From assembly GCA_026419785.1 (NCBI GenBank), contig JAODTK010000632.1, forward strand, positions 206,001 through 270,000: a DNA stretch of 64,000 nt, in the 5' to 3' direction. Made by a program: the position numbers and the translations under genes. Shown here piece by piece: positions 22,480-34,505 of the stretch. The notes beneath the pieces are model-generated. The model was not told where the DNA came from, did not search any database, and was given only the letters and a program-made list of their open reading frames with translations. Source of the stretch: Sclerodactyla briareus. Its lineage: Eukaryota > Echinodermata > Holothuroidea > Dendrochirotida > Sclerodactylidae. Numbering within the stretch: the first letter of the stretch is position 1; each line of letters opens with the position of its first letter.

Positions 22480-23860
22480 TTATTGACTAATGTCTCAGCA
22501 CTCTCGGGTCGATGTGCACTGTCTCGGAAAGTTTTCTGTGATCGGCTACACTAACCCTAATTCCTAATCCCCACTCTCGAACAAGATCTTAAATCTCTAA
22601 ATACAATTTTACTAACCAATCCGAGAATCCAATCAGAACTTGAAGCCTTCCGAGGCAGCGCGCATCCGCTGTGGAGACCTGTCTCTTACCTGATGTTCTA
22701 ATGAACAGAATCTCGTTTTGGTCGTTTTTAGAGTTTGTTAAACACAATTTACTTCTAGTCATCCAAGGCTAATTGGATTGCTGGCTAGCTAAAACATGAC
22801 GGACATGGCGATGCACTATCCCCAGTTCATTTGAAAAATGACATTCATTCTGTAATCTGACTAATTGGAATCATCCGAATAACGTTACAATGTTCTCATT
22901 GCTGCGACGGAACGAATGTTATATGAGAGTCGCTGTGGCTTACGTGCCACCCGAGTACTGGGCTAACCGTCCACTGCAGTGCACTACGTACCCAGCTGTG
23001 GTGGCAGCGGGAAATGAACTAGATTGGGAGAAGGGTATCTGCGTTACAAATGCGCGAAATGGTTGGATGAACGTAAGAGACTGGGAGGTTCGAATCTTTG
23101 TGGCTTCCTTTGCAGTTACAGTAATCGCGGTCTTTTGTGTCATAGCGCCTGGGTTTGTTGGGTCTCGCAGTGTCTTGCGGAGCAGAAAGTCATAATGGTG
23201 TGCAGCACTGTTTCATTGATCAACAGAGATGGTCCACGTGAGCTGAGAGCTTACTCAGGTTAGTAGCATTCAGTGTGTGGGGGCTCGACCCTGTGACTGC
23301 TCGGGTAGGACGATTGGTTATGCCCGGGCCTGATTGCAAGCCTTTGCGCATGAGTTAGAGTGGGGTGGTTAGTTTGTACGGAAAACTTCAACTTCATTGT
23401 CCAACATTTTTTCTTTACTACAGACATATCAAAAGTGAATCTTGGAAATAGTAATCGTTGCTATGAATCAGCACAACGTTGGATCCGTGGAGTAGGACGT
23501 GACGTATGAACGGGCTATACAGGCTTGATTTCGTTTCTTTCCTTTCCATATTATACCTAATTCATGTAAACCCATAGCGTGATATACATGAGTAAAATAT
23601 GATGACTATGGAATTTTTTCCATAGCGTTATTAGCGTCCAATTGCAATTTTCTTTATCAATTATTAGGTCTTCATGCTGCAATACTTCCACGCTCGGGCA
23701 ATGGTCTGAGAGGCAGGTCACAAAACACTGAATAGAGAACCATCGTGTTTGGGTGACTGCGGTGATCCTGCGATTACCGCTATTATTGAGGTAATCGCAG
23801 GGTTCTTAGAGAAATGAGAAGGGTGGTTGAATGTTCTTATCACTCTTTGCTTACAGTTTA
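22480..23860. other. No supported gene
   Basis: A 101-codon plus frame (22890-23195) lacks splice or family support. A lone B-box-like string (GGTTCGAATC, 23088) has no matching A-box. Confidence 0.35.
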
Positions 23861-24075
23861 CCGAGTGGATGGCACAATTGGCAGAGCGCCGGCCTTTCAC
23901 CCGGGAGGACCAGGGTTCATAAGTCATCCACGACCTACAATGGTACCTGTTGCCATCTCGGGGTCGCTTCCGCACCGAGGGATTGGAGCAGGGGCAAGCG
24001 AGTGGTAGACAATGTGCAAGTTACCGTCTTCGTGTCACTCCCTATATCCACACATTAAGGTAGCGCCGAAGAGGC
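23861..24075 (+). mobile_element. tRNA-derived SINE (plus strand)
   Basis: The tRNA-like head reads GGCACAATTGGCAGAGCGCC (D-arm/A-box), CGGCCTTTCACCCGGG (anticodon-arm-like with TTTCAC loop, as in tRNA-Glu) and GACCAGGGTTCATAAGTC (degenerate B-box). The body runs through a GC-rich part to about 24075, ending near 'gaggcattgcctttttctacc'. Stem mismatches rule out a working tRNA. Confidence 0.6.
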
Positions 24076-24295
24076 ATTGCCTTTTTCTACCTTGTGAAGG
24101 ATTCGCAACTGATAATAAGGGGCGTCTCTAGGCTGCACCCTTACTGGACCTTGGATAGATTCAATCCTTCGTGCTCGATGAGTGAGCGCCTGGCGAGAAG
24201 GCGACTGTATTTAGTGTGAGCCTCCGGAATTCCAACCCCGACCTCCCATGTGGAAGGCCGACGCTCCGCTAACTATGCGAACTCGGCTGTTCACG
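24076..24295 (-). mobile_element. tRNA-derived SINE (minus strand), converging with the previous one
   Basis: Read from 24295 downwards the head shows GTTAGCGGAGCG (A-box region), GGCCTTCCACATGGG (anticodon arm) and GGTCGGGGTTGGAATTCC (B-box). Its 3' part meets the tail side of the plus-strand SINE near 24080-24110. Two tRNA-headed elements therefore face each other tail to tail. Confidence 0.55.
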
Positions 24296-24390
24296 CTGAT
24301 AGGTTGCTATTGCGTTTAAATCCACATGTCCATCTTGAGGCCGCGCACAGACGAGTCGGGAGGAATACGGGGTAGTTGCAAGCCCGTACA

Positions 24391-24405
24391 GGGGGGGGGG
24401 GGGGG
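24391..24405. repeat. G15 homopolymer
   Basis: Fifteen consecutive G residues. Confidence 0.95.
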
Positions 24406-24927
24406 TCGTTGGGTTCGTCCTGACTAACACCGGTTCATGAGATGATCATTGTTCATAACCCCCTCCCCCATATCATAAATTAATTCGGAAGAACCCCCTC
24501 GACATTATTCACGGTCACTTGGGACAGGCAATGCGGAACTGTATGAACATTTCGGTGACAAAACTCATCCACTGGATGGAAACGCTCACCTAATTATTTC
24601 CCTCATCAGCAACAAACGATACAGCACATTGACATGGACTTTCATGGCAGACGCGATATTTAACCAATATTCAGTCAGCGGCAGACTGCTCCTGGTCACT
24701 GATGACGAGGGTTGCCTAGCTAAAACAAGGTTCAGTTGCACCTTGGGACATGCATTATGAAGTACTATTTTGTTCAATAATGGAGTTACATCTCACTTCA
24801 TCCCTCCTTGTGTGTTCATTCTATCATGTTAATATGACAAATGGAACTGTTCAATCACTGCCCTATCAGGCTGCACTCTCAGGCTGGGCCAGTGTGCAGC
24901 TGGCATTTGAAGAATTCAAGTGACTAG

Positions 24928-25167
24928 ATGACATTAAGTTATTCGTACAATTATCCTGATCATAGCAAATGGAGGAATACATTTAAAAAAGGCAGCAGCA
25001 AACCAATAGACCTTAGAAGTTCGAAATCAGCTGCCTCATTCATAATGGGGATCCGGGAAGGACTGACCTCAGCAAATTCAGACTCCACTAATGAGCAGTG
25101 GCGTAATGCATATCAGTCCGGAACTGGCTGGCCCAGTGCAAGACCCTCCGACCAAAGGCGGGTTTGA
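24928..25167 (+). CDS. Uncharacterised 79-codon ORF
   Basis: An ATG directly after an in-frame TAG opens 79 codons to a TGA. The peptide is hydrophilic and Trp-containing (DHSKWRNTFKKGSSK, then STNEQWRNAYQSGTGWPS). Its NEQWRNA..GTGW segment resembles the NEQLRNA..TGSW segment in an open frame at 34106-34312. I recognise no family, and start context and splicing are unsupported. Confidence 0.25.
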   Translation: MTLSYSYNYPDHSKWRNTFKKGSSKPIDLRSSKSAASFIMGIREGLTSANSDSTNEQWRNAYQSGTGWPSARPSDQRRV

Positions 25168-25782
25168 TGTATGTTCTTATTTTTAATGGTAGTATAAACT
25201 CGTAGCCTCACAACTGAGGACGTTTGGAACGCTCGAGATATTTGTTCGTCGTTTATGTATTATAGCTGGAAATGAATGTATCCGTGTTTTTGTGTCGATC
25301 GGTATCTATTTATACATTCCAACACAGGCATCTAACTGCTATATATAAAAGATACTTACTTGGGTACATGTAGCTAAGAACATCGGGAAGGGTCATTTCC
25401 TGCCATTAGGCCTTTTCAGAAATAGCCTCTCGCAATGCATTGTGGTCCAGCTCAGGGGGGCAAAGTAGGCAATTTATGAAAGGCCAAATAGGAATTTTCA
25501 GCGGATAAAATTGATTTTTCTTGGCGAAAAATAGCACATTTCAGTCAGATTTGTCACGATAAAGGTGTAAAAAATTAGCGGGGACAACATACTAAATTTT
25601 GAGTGAATATGCACAGACAATAAGGAGATAATTGAAATGTACCAATTGTTCACAACACGTTAACACAAAACTGCCCCCTGAAATATCCCTGCATGCATCA
25701 AATTGGGTGTTGTCAGTAAAAAATACGGGTACGATCCGCGTCAACCGATGGTGGCGCTCCCCTTAGATGTAACAAGAGTTAA

Positions 25783-26046
25783 TTGTGTTTTGTATTCAAA
25801 CTAAAGAAGAAAGACGAAAAGACCAAAAATAAACTTGTCAACTCGAGACAAAAAGCTGAACTCTCTGACGTATTCGAAGAGACAATTTCCACATTAATTG
25901 CTTTCATGACCAAATGCACAGGGACTGCCTATCCATCCTATGACAGGACCATGTTATTCATTACCGTAAACGAGGAAATTGTGGATCCCGGGAGAATTTA
26001 TTACCGGAAGGGGTCACAAGGAGTGATAATTCACCGCAATGTATGA
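25783..26046 (+). CDS. Uncharacterised open frame, possible exon
   Basis: Open from just after a TAA for 87 codons to a TGA. It begins Lys-rich (KLKKKDEKTKNK) and continues with protein-like sequence (AELSDVFEETISTLIAFM, then IVDPGRIYYRKGSQG). There is no ATG until codon 42, so if real it would be an internal or terminal exon. No matching acceptor is obvious. No family recognised. Confidence 0.25.
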   Translation: MCFVFKLKKKDEKTKNKLVNSRQKAELSDVFEETISTLIAFMTKCTGTAYPSYDRTMLFITVNEEIVDPGRIYYRKGSQGVIIHRNV

Positions 26047-26528
26047 AAGTGGGATATTAATTGACAACTAGGGATATTGAAATGAAATGTAGAAACAAAT
26101 ATGTAAATAGTCATTGAGGGGTCGAGGACAAATTCAATCTCTAAGATTTCTGTTGGCAGGTAGTCGAGAATTGATTCTCCAAAGTTCTCTGACGACGTTC
26201 AGAAGGATCGTCTTTTAGAGAACTCGTCTACTCCAGTATGCGAAGAGCAGTGTATTTACCATACCTTAGAAAAGATTGTGCGTTATGGGCGGCGACGTAC
26301 TCACTATTTTAAAGATTGGTCGATATGTGCGCGGCAAACTAGCTTTTGACAAGTCCTGAGAAGCAAAGTATAGTTCGCTCGTGGCTTCCAAAATTATGTT
26401 TTTGGGGGGATACAATCGCTAGAAAAGGGATCTTCCGAGTATTGAAATTGTCAGATATTTCACTCCGCGCCCTATTACCGGCAGTAGCACATGGCGTCAG
26501 TGTCTGAGTAATTGTGTCGTTCTCATGT

Positions 26529-26572
26529 TTTTTTTTTTATTTTTTGAGTTTTTTTTTTTTTTTTTTTTTTTT
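26529..26572. repeat. Poly-T tract
   Basis: Two T runs separated by TTGAG (44 bp). Could mark the tail of a minus-strand retroposon, but none is recognised here. Confidence 0.8.
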
Positions 26573-26639
26573 ACAAGATGTATACGTAGTCAAGGGGTAA
26601 ATAGCATCCCGGTTTTTTTGCCAATTTGTTGTTAGTGAT

Positions 26640-28430
26640 AAGGGTCTATGAGGACTCCAGTGTCTTTGCGCGAGACACCTTAACGAGTGAGGAATGCATG
26701 GTTGCCTTGAACTCGATGCGAAATAGTAAGAGCCCGGACATTGATGGGGTTTGTCATGGGAGTTACAAAAGATTGGGGCGTTATTGGTGATCGGTCACGA
26801 ATTTCTGAATTTATTCTGTAATTTCATTCTCTTATGGGCAGGTGTATTTTATAGGAACAATCCAGCAGATTAATACTTTATTCAAACACCGGACAAGGAT
26901 CACGAATTGATTAAAAATTATCGGACAATTTCATTCTTGGAGGTTGATTACAAAACTTGCTCCGAAGCATTATCCTAATTCTATAAAAAAAATTCATCCA
27001 TTCAAAGAAGACGGTCATGATCAGACAGGTTATATTGAAGGTCGCTTCATCGGAGAAGAGCATCTGTTTGTATTTTAGATACGACTCACTTACTGCGATG
27101 CAAAGTCTGTTCCTAGGTACTACTCTCATATGATTTTGACAAAGGCCTCTGAATATGTTAGTTTTGGACATTTTCATGCCTTACAATTTAATTGGTTTCA
27201 ATGAGGCTTTTGTCCGTGGTTCGATCTCTGATGCTGGCGACCGCGAGTGTTACTGAATAACCGTTTTGCATCGCCATCATTATTACTGTCGTGGGGTCAG
27301 ACAAGGTTGGACCTTTGAGCCTTTACATCTTTATAATGTGCGTTGAGTGTTGGCAATTAAGGTATGCTGACAAAATGATAGAGGTATTTCGGGTACTGGA
27401 TTAAGGATTGGGATAATCATTTTCGCCAGAGCACGGTTTGGCTGATAGATTGGGTCCACCGAAGGCTGTGTTCAAATTTGAAATGATTCGAATTAGCTCA
27501 GCCTTGAATATATTAAAATTTATATTACCACTGGGTTCCATTGAAATGACCCCTTTTCCATTGAGAATTGTCTTCGAGTGGACTGAAACTAATGTGAAAG
27601 CCTTTGTATATTGTTTGTAATGGTGGTGATAGCCTCGTTCGGACTGTCCATGCCAAAAATATCAGTTGGAAAATACTAAAAATTTATGGCCATTAGGGAC
27701 CTGGGGGGGGGGACTCCAATGATAGATGATTGGTCAGAACCTTTTGGAATAGTACAGGGCGTGTGTATCTTCTTCAGTGTCTACCAAATCACCCTGCTCA
27801 CTTTATAAAGCAATTAGGCACCATCATCTTCAACTTCATTATTTAGTCTAGACAACAGACAAATGAAGCACAAGGTGCTCATAGCCACATTTTGAAGGAG
27901 GTCTGAATGCAGTCAATACGCGAAATAGAAATGTTTAAAAAAAAAAAATGTAAAATGTGTTCATGGTTTGCAAGTTCTGGGTAAGCTGTTATATTGATTC
28001 CATGAAAATCTTCAGGGAAGCTTTCGATTATACCTCCACTCTTATGGGGGTCAGTTATTTTTGTTCTTGTAATTATTAACCAGGGAATGTGGAGGTAAAT
28101 AATGTGTTTATTAACAACCTGTTGTAGGCCTTGTCTCCGTTTAATCCGAAGAAACACACAATAACTTCCGAGTCGAATGGTATGGGATTTCATTCACATT
28201 TAAGTGAATATCAGGTGATTTTTTTTCATTATAAATTGTGGTTTGATAAGGGAATTAGGTGTATTAATGATTTAATTTTCCATGACAATCGTTTTATGTC
28301 TCTTGTGGTATCAGATACATTGCCCGTTGACGCTTTATTGTGGCATCGTGAATTATACGCTTCATTCTGCATCAATGAATGTTCATTTTTATTTTATCCT
28401 TGGCACATGTCCCATGTTACGTAATGTAAA
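26640..28430 (+). mobile_element. Degenerate L1/Tx1-like LINE reverse transcriptase
   Basis: Plus-strand frames give reverse-transcriptase landmarks in order over 1.8 kb. ALNSMRNSKSPDIDG is at 26700, then DHELIKNYRTISFLEVDYK (the NWRPISLLNVDYK block) at about 26890. QTGYIEGRFI (the QxGFIxGR block) is at about 27030 and RGVRQG at about 27290. The 3' end carries KLWFDKGIRCINDLI at about 28235, a motif I know from the C-terminal end of L1/Tx1 ORF2 proteins (WFDKGIxYIxDLL). Many frameshifts and stops; the element is dead and its 5' end is missing. Confidence 0.7.
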
Positions 28431-28439
28431 ATGAAAGAT

Positions 28440-29195
28440 GCGTGCCTATCTTGTGTTGGAGTTGCAAATAAAGGTGTGAGAAGAAAGAAATGTGTCGTTC
28501 ATTTGTAAGTGCGTAGATTTTAACATGGCATTCCTAATACTAAGACGTGGCTATCTATCACTAACCCCTAATCCCATCAGTAGATGGAATTAGTTTTATT
28601 AAAGTAGTTGTGGGCAGATTACAGGCAGCCGCTCGAAAAGTGCACATTGGTATCAACTGTAGTTTGGAATAATGAGTGAGGGTGTAATCAGTAACGAGGA
28701 GGGTAGTAACCGCGGCAACAATTATGTTTCTCCACCTCTACCCAGGACCATGTGTGCTTGGACGCATTAGTAATGCGTTATTGCCTAATGTACTTCAGCT
28801 GGATAAACTTTCAATCTTGGCGACTAATAATTGATCAGTATTGATCCATTATTAACTCCAAGTTACCTTATATTCCCCCGTGCACTTTCAAAAAAGGCTT
28901 CTTTCTGCATTTAGTTCGTGTTTTTTTTTCGTTATTTTACTTCACGTGATTTTTCATGAAGAATGCACTCAATGCAGTGTTTTCTTGAGTATTCCAAGCA
29001 CCTTACCCGATGCTAATGAATAGTCAAGCTGGTATGCAATCTCATTTTTACGTTGAATGCTCAAGATATTTTTCTGATGATGTTGATATTTTTCTGTATT
29101 GATGTTGTTGTGTCTTTCGATTCTACATAAGAACTTTCTACGCAATGTACGGACGCTTCTGACGGTAACTGATTATTCCATTAATTGAACGTATT
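28440..29195. other. Between two LINE remnants, unassigned
   Basis: No open frame stands out. May be further eroded LINE sequence. Confidence 0.3.
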
Positions 29196-29199
29196 TTCT

Positions 29200-29640
29200 G
29201 TTTCGTTGATAGGAACAATTCCGCTGGCTGCTGTTTGAACAGTCGGTAGGACTTCACCTGTAGTATTCAGTGCAGGTATAAATCCTTATTTATTCGAGGA
29301 AAGGTCGTTAATTAGAAACGTTCAAAGAAGGGAACCTGGCACATTTACAGTTCGTGTTACTTCCCGTATGGGGAAAACTGAAACGTACTGTTATTGGAGT
29401 TCAATATATAGAGCTTGCGGCAAAATCTGGGTGTTTCGATTCAGGTATTGAAGTTCTCCATGGCTTTGATAAAGTTCTTTTGTTCCTTCCACTACTTACT
29501 TAGATGTTTCGATGTCACTAGTAAAAGGGAACATTGCCTCAAACTTCGTTGTAAAACAGATTGGGACATTTAAAAAGAATGTGAGGTATACCTCCCTATT
29601 GCATAAAATGGTACAATTTCGTCTACAGCGTATCAATGTA
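29200..29640 (+). mobile_element. Degenerate CR1-like LINE 3' end
   Basis: Fragments in shifting plus-strand frames match the CR1 ORF2 C-terminus: VGLHL*YSVQV (family LVRPHLEYSVQVW), SLIRNVQRRE (family IERVQRRATK), IEVLHGFDKV (family YKILHGFDxV) and HCLKLRCKTDWDI (family HSLKLxKxRxRxDIRK). The order is right and spacing matches the family, but it is full of frame changes. Confidence 0.6.
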
Positions 29641-29718
29641 ATTCGAGTCCCGGTTACTCAAGAAATGGGATTGGAATTCGATCAGGCTTAAGTCACAATT
29701 AGGCGAACACCATCCGCC

Positions 29719-30108
29719 GTGTTGCGTTGTTTCAATGATCAGTATACAGTTATGTATTCTTGGTTTGTTGATCTGGAAGCTTGTCAGACTTGCTACTATT
29801 CCGTGATCACGCGTTCGCCAATCCAAAGCAGACATAATATTCCCAAACGTATTCTGTTCCGAGTGTTGTTGTTCACTGCTGCGCCTCATTTAACAAATAA
29901 TGCAGACACTCGGTCTATAGAGTTAATAATTACCGAAAAGCTGTCCACAAAAATTATGGGAATATCGTCCTGTCAGAAATCGAGTGAACCCAAATGTAAC
30001 ATTGTAAACATCTATCTATTGGGACTAATTGCAGGTTGCTTGCACAGTCCTCATTCTATTGTAGAACCAAGGATAACGGCGGTCCAAAGAAACGATATAT
30101 TCGACTGA
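29719..30108 (+). other. 129-codon open frame, unassigned
   Basis: A long plus-strand frame without a convincing start or splice sites lies directly downstream of the CR1-like 3' end. It might be a chance frame or unrelated coding debris. The minus strand is also partly open here. Confidence 0.15.
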
Positions 30109-30109
30109 A

Positions 30110-33100
30110 TGTGAGATTGCTCACGTGGCTGATTTATAGGTGTATGCAGTCATCTAGGGTATTAGAACTGGAAAATGTTTAGTGGTACGATATATGCCTA
30201 TAATTGTTCTCTCAATTGGAGTCACGAATTTTACCAGCAGGATAGGATATATAAACGAGCGAACCACACAAGAGGCAGCATTTTCGCTAATGCAAACTAG
30301 TCACGCTGTCATGTAAATGTTCATTCAGTTTTTCGGCATTGCCCCTCATTGAATATATAACATTGACAATAATATATGCGATTTTCGCAATATTTTTTTT
30401 TTAATTCCATATGTTATCTAGTTACTGTTAACAAAAAGCACAATCTATCCGCCACTAGGTTAAGTCAACCATCATGTCGCAACTGGTGACACGATCATGA
30501 TAGCCCACTCACAACATATACACATAAGACACCACTGCGATATTAAGCATGACAGAAATTATGGAATGCAAATTCACCCGTTTGTTCATCTGTGGATCAA
30601 CGAAATATGTGGATTTTTTCGGACTGAGAATTCATCAGCGAACATTGCACCAGTCAGAATTTGCAGTTGTGGTCAACATCATCATGTCTTATGACATACG
30701 TACTTTGAGTTGAGTAGCCGTATAACTTTTGAGAGCGTGTGGTCCAATTAACTGTTACGGCTGCCTCAAAATCGACGAACACTGGGCATACCGTGAAGTA
30801 CATCGCGAACATCAAGTGAGCTGACTAGTGTATAAAGCTGCCTAACCACCCCCACCCCCCGCAAAACGATCTCAGAAATGATTCACCCTTGCGGTTCTTC
30901 TTCTTCATCTCGAAGTAATAAAGATCCAACTGACATATTCAATATTCGTGTTCACCACCCGAGCATGTCTATTTTGTACCTCAAAATTGACTTTACGTCG
31001 TGTTAGAAATAGCTGCCCGTACTTTCCGAGCGGACACCTCGGCTCTCATTTGCACAGCCTACCATTTCATCCATAGGACGTCTGTGATATGACATGAAAA
31101 ATGCCTCCTGACCATCAAAGAATGCCAGATACTAGGAAACACCTGATGCATGTCAAGTAATTGCTCAGTTATAGGGCAAATGGTATTCATTCAATACTTA
31201 TATTATATTACGTCTTTAACATTGGATTAGGGGACTTCATTTAATTGGCAAATGATCTAGCACATCACATTATGCATACCTCACACAGCCCTCTACTCTC
31301 GGGGGGGGGGCTTCCTCGTTCGTTTGTCCGTTCGACAAAACCTTCCACTGAAAGTAGCACTGATAATCAAATGTCCATCTGCAGATTATCACATCCTATT
31401 CCTATGTGAGATGGTTTAAGTTGACTGTCCTTTTAGCTCATCATTAGGAAGTGCCGTGCGTTACTCTGATATGTCCTCTCTTAAGTGCACCACGCATGTA
31501 GTTGACATTCTGCAGCCCTAACGTTTAGAAATGGTCTGAGAAAGTAAACATCCCTCGTTATTTATTCTGTCTTAAAGCGGATAAATGACGAGGACCAAAT
31601 TCTATTAATGTCGCATATAGGCCAGCTGCGAGCGTAGCGTTCACTTGCTTGTTAATTTCGTTGACGCTATACGCGTGATCAGCGAAAAGGGTCAGTTCCG
31701 TTTTAGAAGGGAAATGAAAGAATCACGGAACTCACGTTTGAATGACGAAAACGAACACTGTGCCAGCTGCGTCAACCTAACGCATGTCTGCTGCTTAGTT
31801 TGACCAACAGTTTTCCCCTGCAGTGCGGCACCTAGGCCTCTATAGGCCAACGTTTCTGATACTGTAACTTGTTTTGAACTTTATTTTGTTTACACTCTGA
31901 ATAATACGCGGTGGTATTCAAAAGCAGTTTGCACCAACCAAGGACATTCCAATAGAATTCATTCGCAGTTATACGCATCCGCATACGCATTGGTACATGT
32001 GCTTATTTCGACCATTCAGCGTTTGTTTGCCTTCATTTGTGTTTTTTTGTATCTGTGGAACCATATCTTAATCTATTTGCAAATTAAATAGAACACATTC
32101 AAACACTACCCCCCACTCAGTTCACGTAACTTGGCAATTTTTCACATACGCTTAAGCATCTATGAAATCCCTAAGCCTATGACATGCGTCCTACGTATTA
32201 CTACCATTGTTACCATCACATTTATATCAGCTTAATGGGGCGGCCTTTTCTGCAGAATATCTAAGTATCTCGATCGTTTGTCGTTTTGGCCGACTGTTCG
32301 TAGCCCATATTAGCAATGAATGAAAATCAATGTTGTCACGGCGAGATAACCTGCTACTAATAACAATAACGAATTTCATTCAGTGATGAACAAATCTGGG
32401 GTCCAAATAAAGTTTAGGTAAAAATGCTCAAAGGTCCTAACAGCTGCAAATGTTGTGGATGTTACCTCAAAATCACAAAACCAACAAGAAGTCATTTGGG
32501 GTTGCAAATTTTTGAGCTGTTACATCCGTTTACCGTGCGTAAAGCATAAGCATAATGTCCGAAATAACATCTCATACCTAGTACCCCAGAGGCCAACTAT
32601 AAGGCCATGCGTAAATTCTCTAGTATCATTATCTGCCTGAGAGGAAGATCATAAGAGTTAAGATGATATTTCTTTGACCCTCAAAGCGTCATTTCTCATA
32701 GGACACATTACAGGCAGTCTTGCTTACGACCTAATGTATCTTCTCGTCCGGGTTTTACTGCCTGTCTCATATTGCCTTGAACTACAGCTCCTAACTACTT
32801 TTCGAAAAACCCCCGTCATTTACACGTATTCCACATATTCAAAAAACACACAACCCTTATATTCCCTTATATTACTCAGTCCATACAATAGCGTTGCAGT
32901 TACTGAATGCAGCCAGTGGATTAGCCTATCACTGTCAATACATGTCGAAACAACTATTGAAACGAGTTCACAGTTTCCAACTGTATGAACAGTGTCACGA
33001 TTAATTAAGATCGTGTTTGTTCTCAGTGTCATCGTACAGCTTCTTATCGTTCCGGTTCTCTACACTCTATACAGTTGAACTCCAGTGCAATTTAGTTCAT

Positions 33101-33370
33101 GGAGTGGCCTATGATATAGAGCTTAGGTACAAATAACCGTGCTTATTGTCCCCGAGTGGGCGTTTAACAGCCAAATCAGGCAACCACTACTGCAGAACTC
33201 GATAGTTTCATTCAAACGTTCCTACATAACATATTTCGCAGTGGTTGTGAACATTTGAAGCCTAATTTATTACTAGGAAGTATCGGCCACACCGTGACAG
33301 TATGACAATCACTATCATTGTCAATATTTGCCAGTAGGGACTGAACTCTCAATCGAATGACGTTTAAGTG
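30110..33370. other. Long non-coding stretch
   Basis: No splice-bounded exon, RNA gene or strong repeat seen in these 3.2 kb beyond a G10 run near 31301 and short AT-rich runs. Confidence 0.4.
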
Positions 33371-33444
33371 AATTTACTACCGCGGAAATATCGAATAAAA
33401 TATCAAGTCAATTGAAATCGCAAAGGGATGTATAATAGACTTAC

Positions 33445-33679
33445 TCCCCATTATCGTAGCCAGTGTTAATCCAGGCCCCTTGGTGTGATAACAATTCATA
33501 AACTCTCGAAAATGGGACGTTATTAGAAATTCTTTTACATTCATATAAATACGCCCGGGAAGCCTCGTCTCCCGCAACCCACGTAGCAGTTCTCCGTGAC
33601 TCGTAGCTGCCTTGTTTTTGTAATAAGCCAGTTCGGAGATAGCTCTTGCGCATGCGTCATTGTCCCCCGTGGTTGGCAT
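33445..33679 (-). CDS. Candidate first coding exon in a CpG-richer patch
   Basis: On the minus strand an ATG at 33679 (AAAATGC context) opens 78 codons that end at a perfect donor (GGGGA|GTAAGTCT). The peptide starts MPTTGDNDACARAISELAYY and later has MNVKEFLITSHFREFMNCY. A second frame from an ATG at 33653 is also open across the same exon, so the true frame is uncertain. The local sequence is richer in CpG than its surroundings. It holds TTGCGCATGCGTC, one mismatch from an NRF-1 site, as seen at some promoters. Confidence 0.35.
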
Positions 33680-34105
33680 TTTGGTGGACAAATTATGTGC
33701 TGCTCGTACCGATCTTTGAAAACTTCACATTATTACTCCCTTGTTGTTCAACAATATGATCTCAAATCCCCAAAAGAAAACACTGTTGTATATTAGTTCC
33801 AGCATTCACTGTATGCTAATTAAATAAAAAACAAGAGAAATTCCGCGAAATGTGATGACTGATCCACGCGTCATGTGTCATTCGCACACGTTCGAGATAT
33901 ACTAATATTTTGGTAATCTGGCGTAGAATGGAATAATCCTCTTCAAACTGCTAACGTACGGCCGGCATGAGTGGTGTTGGTGGCTGGCATCTCCGAAGTT
34001 GTCAGTCGGGGTGGTGATATATTCACTGGTTATTCTGAAGGTTCTCATAGTTTGTTAGTGACCTAATAGTTTCCGGGAATACTTTGATAGATTTCCTGTC
34101 TTTAT

Positions 34106-34312
34106 TTGCTGGAATCAGCTAGTTTCTTAACTCACACAGTTATTGGCTTTTTCGTACTGAATAATTCGGCGAGTCAGGAGCCACACAGTAAAACCTATGG
34201 ACGGGCCGGCACGTGGAGAAAGTTGTTCACAAATGAACAATTGCGCAATGCCCGTGCTGTACTCCGAACTGGCTCATGGACAATTAGTCCTATGCTATGC
34301 TACAATATATAG
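34106..34312 (+). other. Open frame sharing a motif with 24928-25167
   Basis: A 68-codon plus-strand frame with GTWRKLFTNEQLRNA and then RTGSW resembles the NEQWRNA..GTGW part of the ORF at 24928. No start codon or splice support. It could be a piece of the same dispersed coding repeat or coincidence. Confidence 0.15.
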
Positions 34313-34419
34313 TACTTCCAAACAATAATTGCCGGAATAAAACATTTCTCATACAGCAACGCACAAAAATGGATTATATGCTCAGCGCAAGTAGGAGAAT
34401 CGGCTGCCGGGTTTTACGA

Positions 34420-34505
34420 TAGGGGAAGGGGGGGGGGGGGGGGTTGGCTTGGATATCTGACATGGGGGAGGGGTCTAAGGGGAGGGGGTGTCCCCCTCCC
34501 GCTTG
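34420..34505. repeat. G17 run and G/C hairpin element
   Basis: A 17-base G run is followed by GGGGGTGTCCCCCTCCC, the same arrangement as at 10890-10985. Confidence 0.6.

Noticed and set aside
22890..23195. 101-codon plus-strand frame
   Set aside because: No splice sites at its edges, the opposite strand is open over most of it, and no motif is recognised.
34106..34312. Sulfotransferase C-terminus (GxxGTWRKLFTNEQ)
   Set aside because: The resemblance to the family GxxGDWKNHFTxxQ motif is short and the following residues do not match. No upstream sulfotransferase exon was seen.
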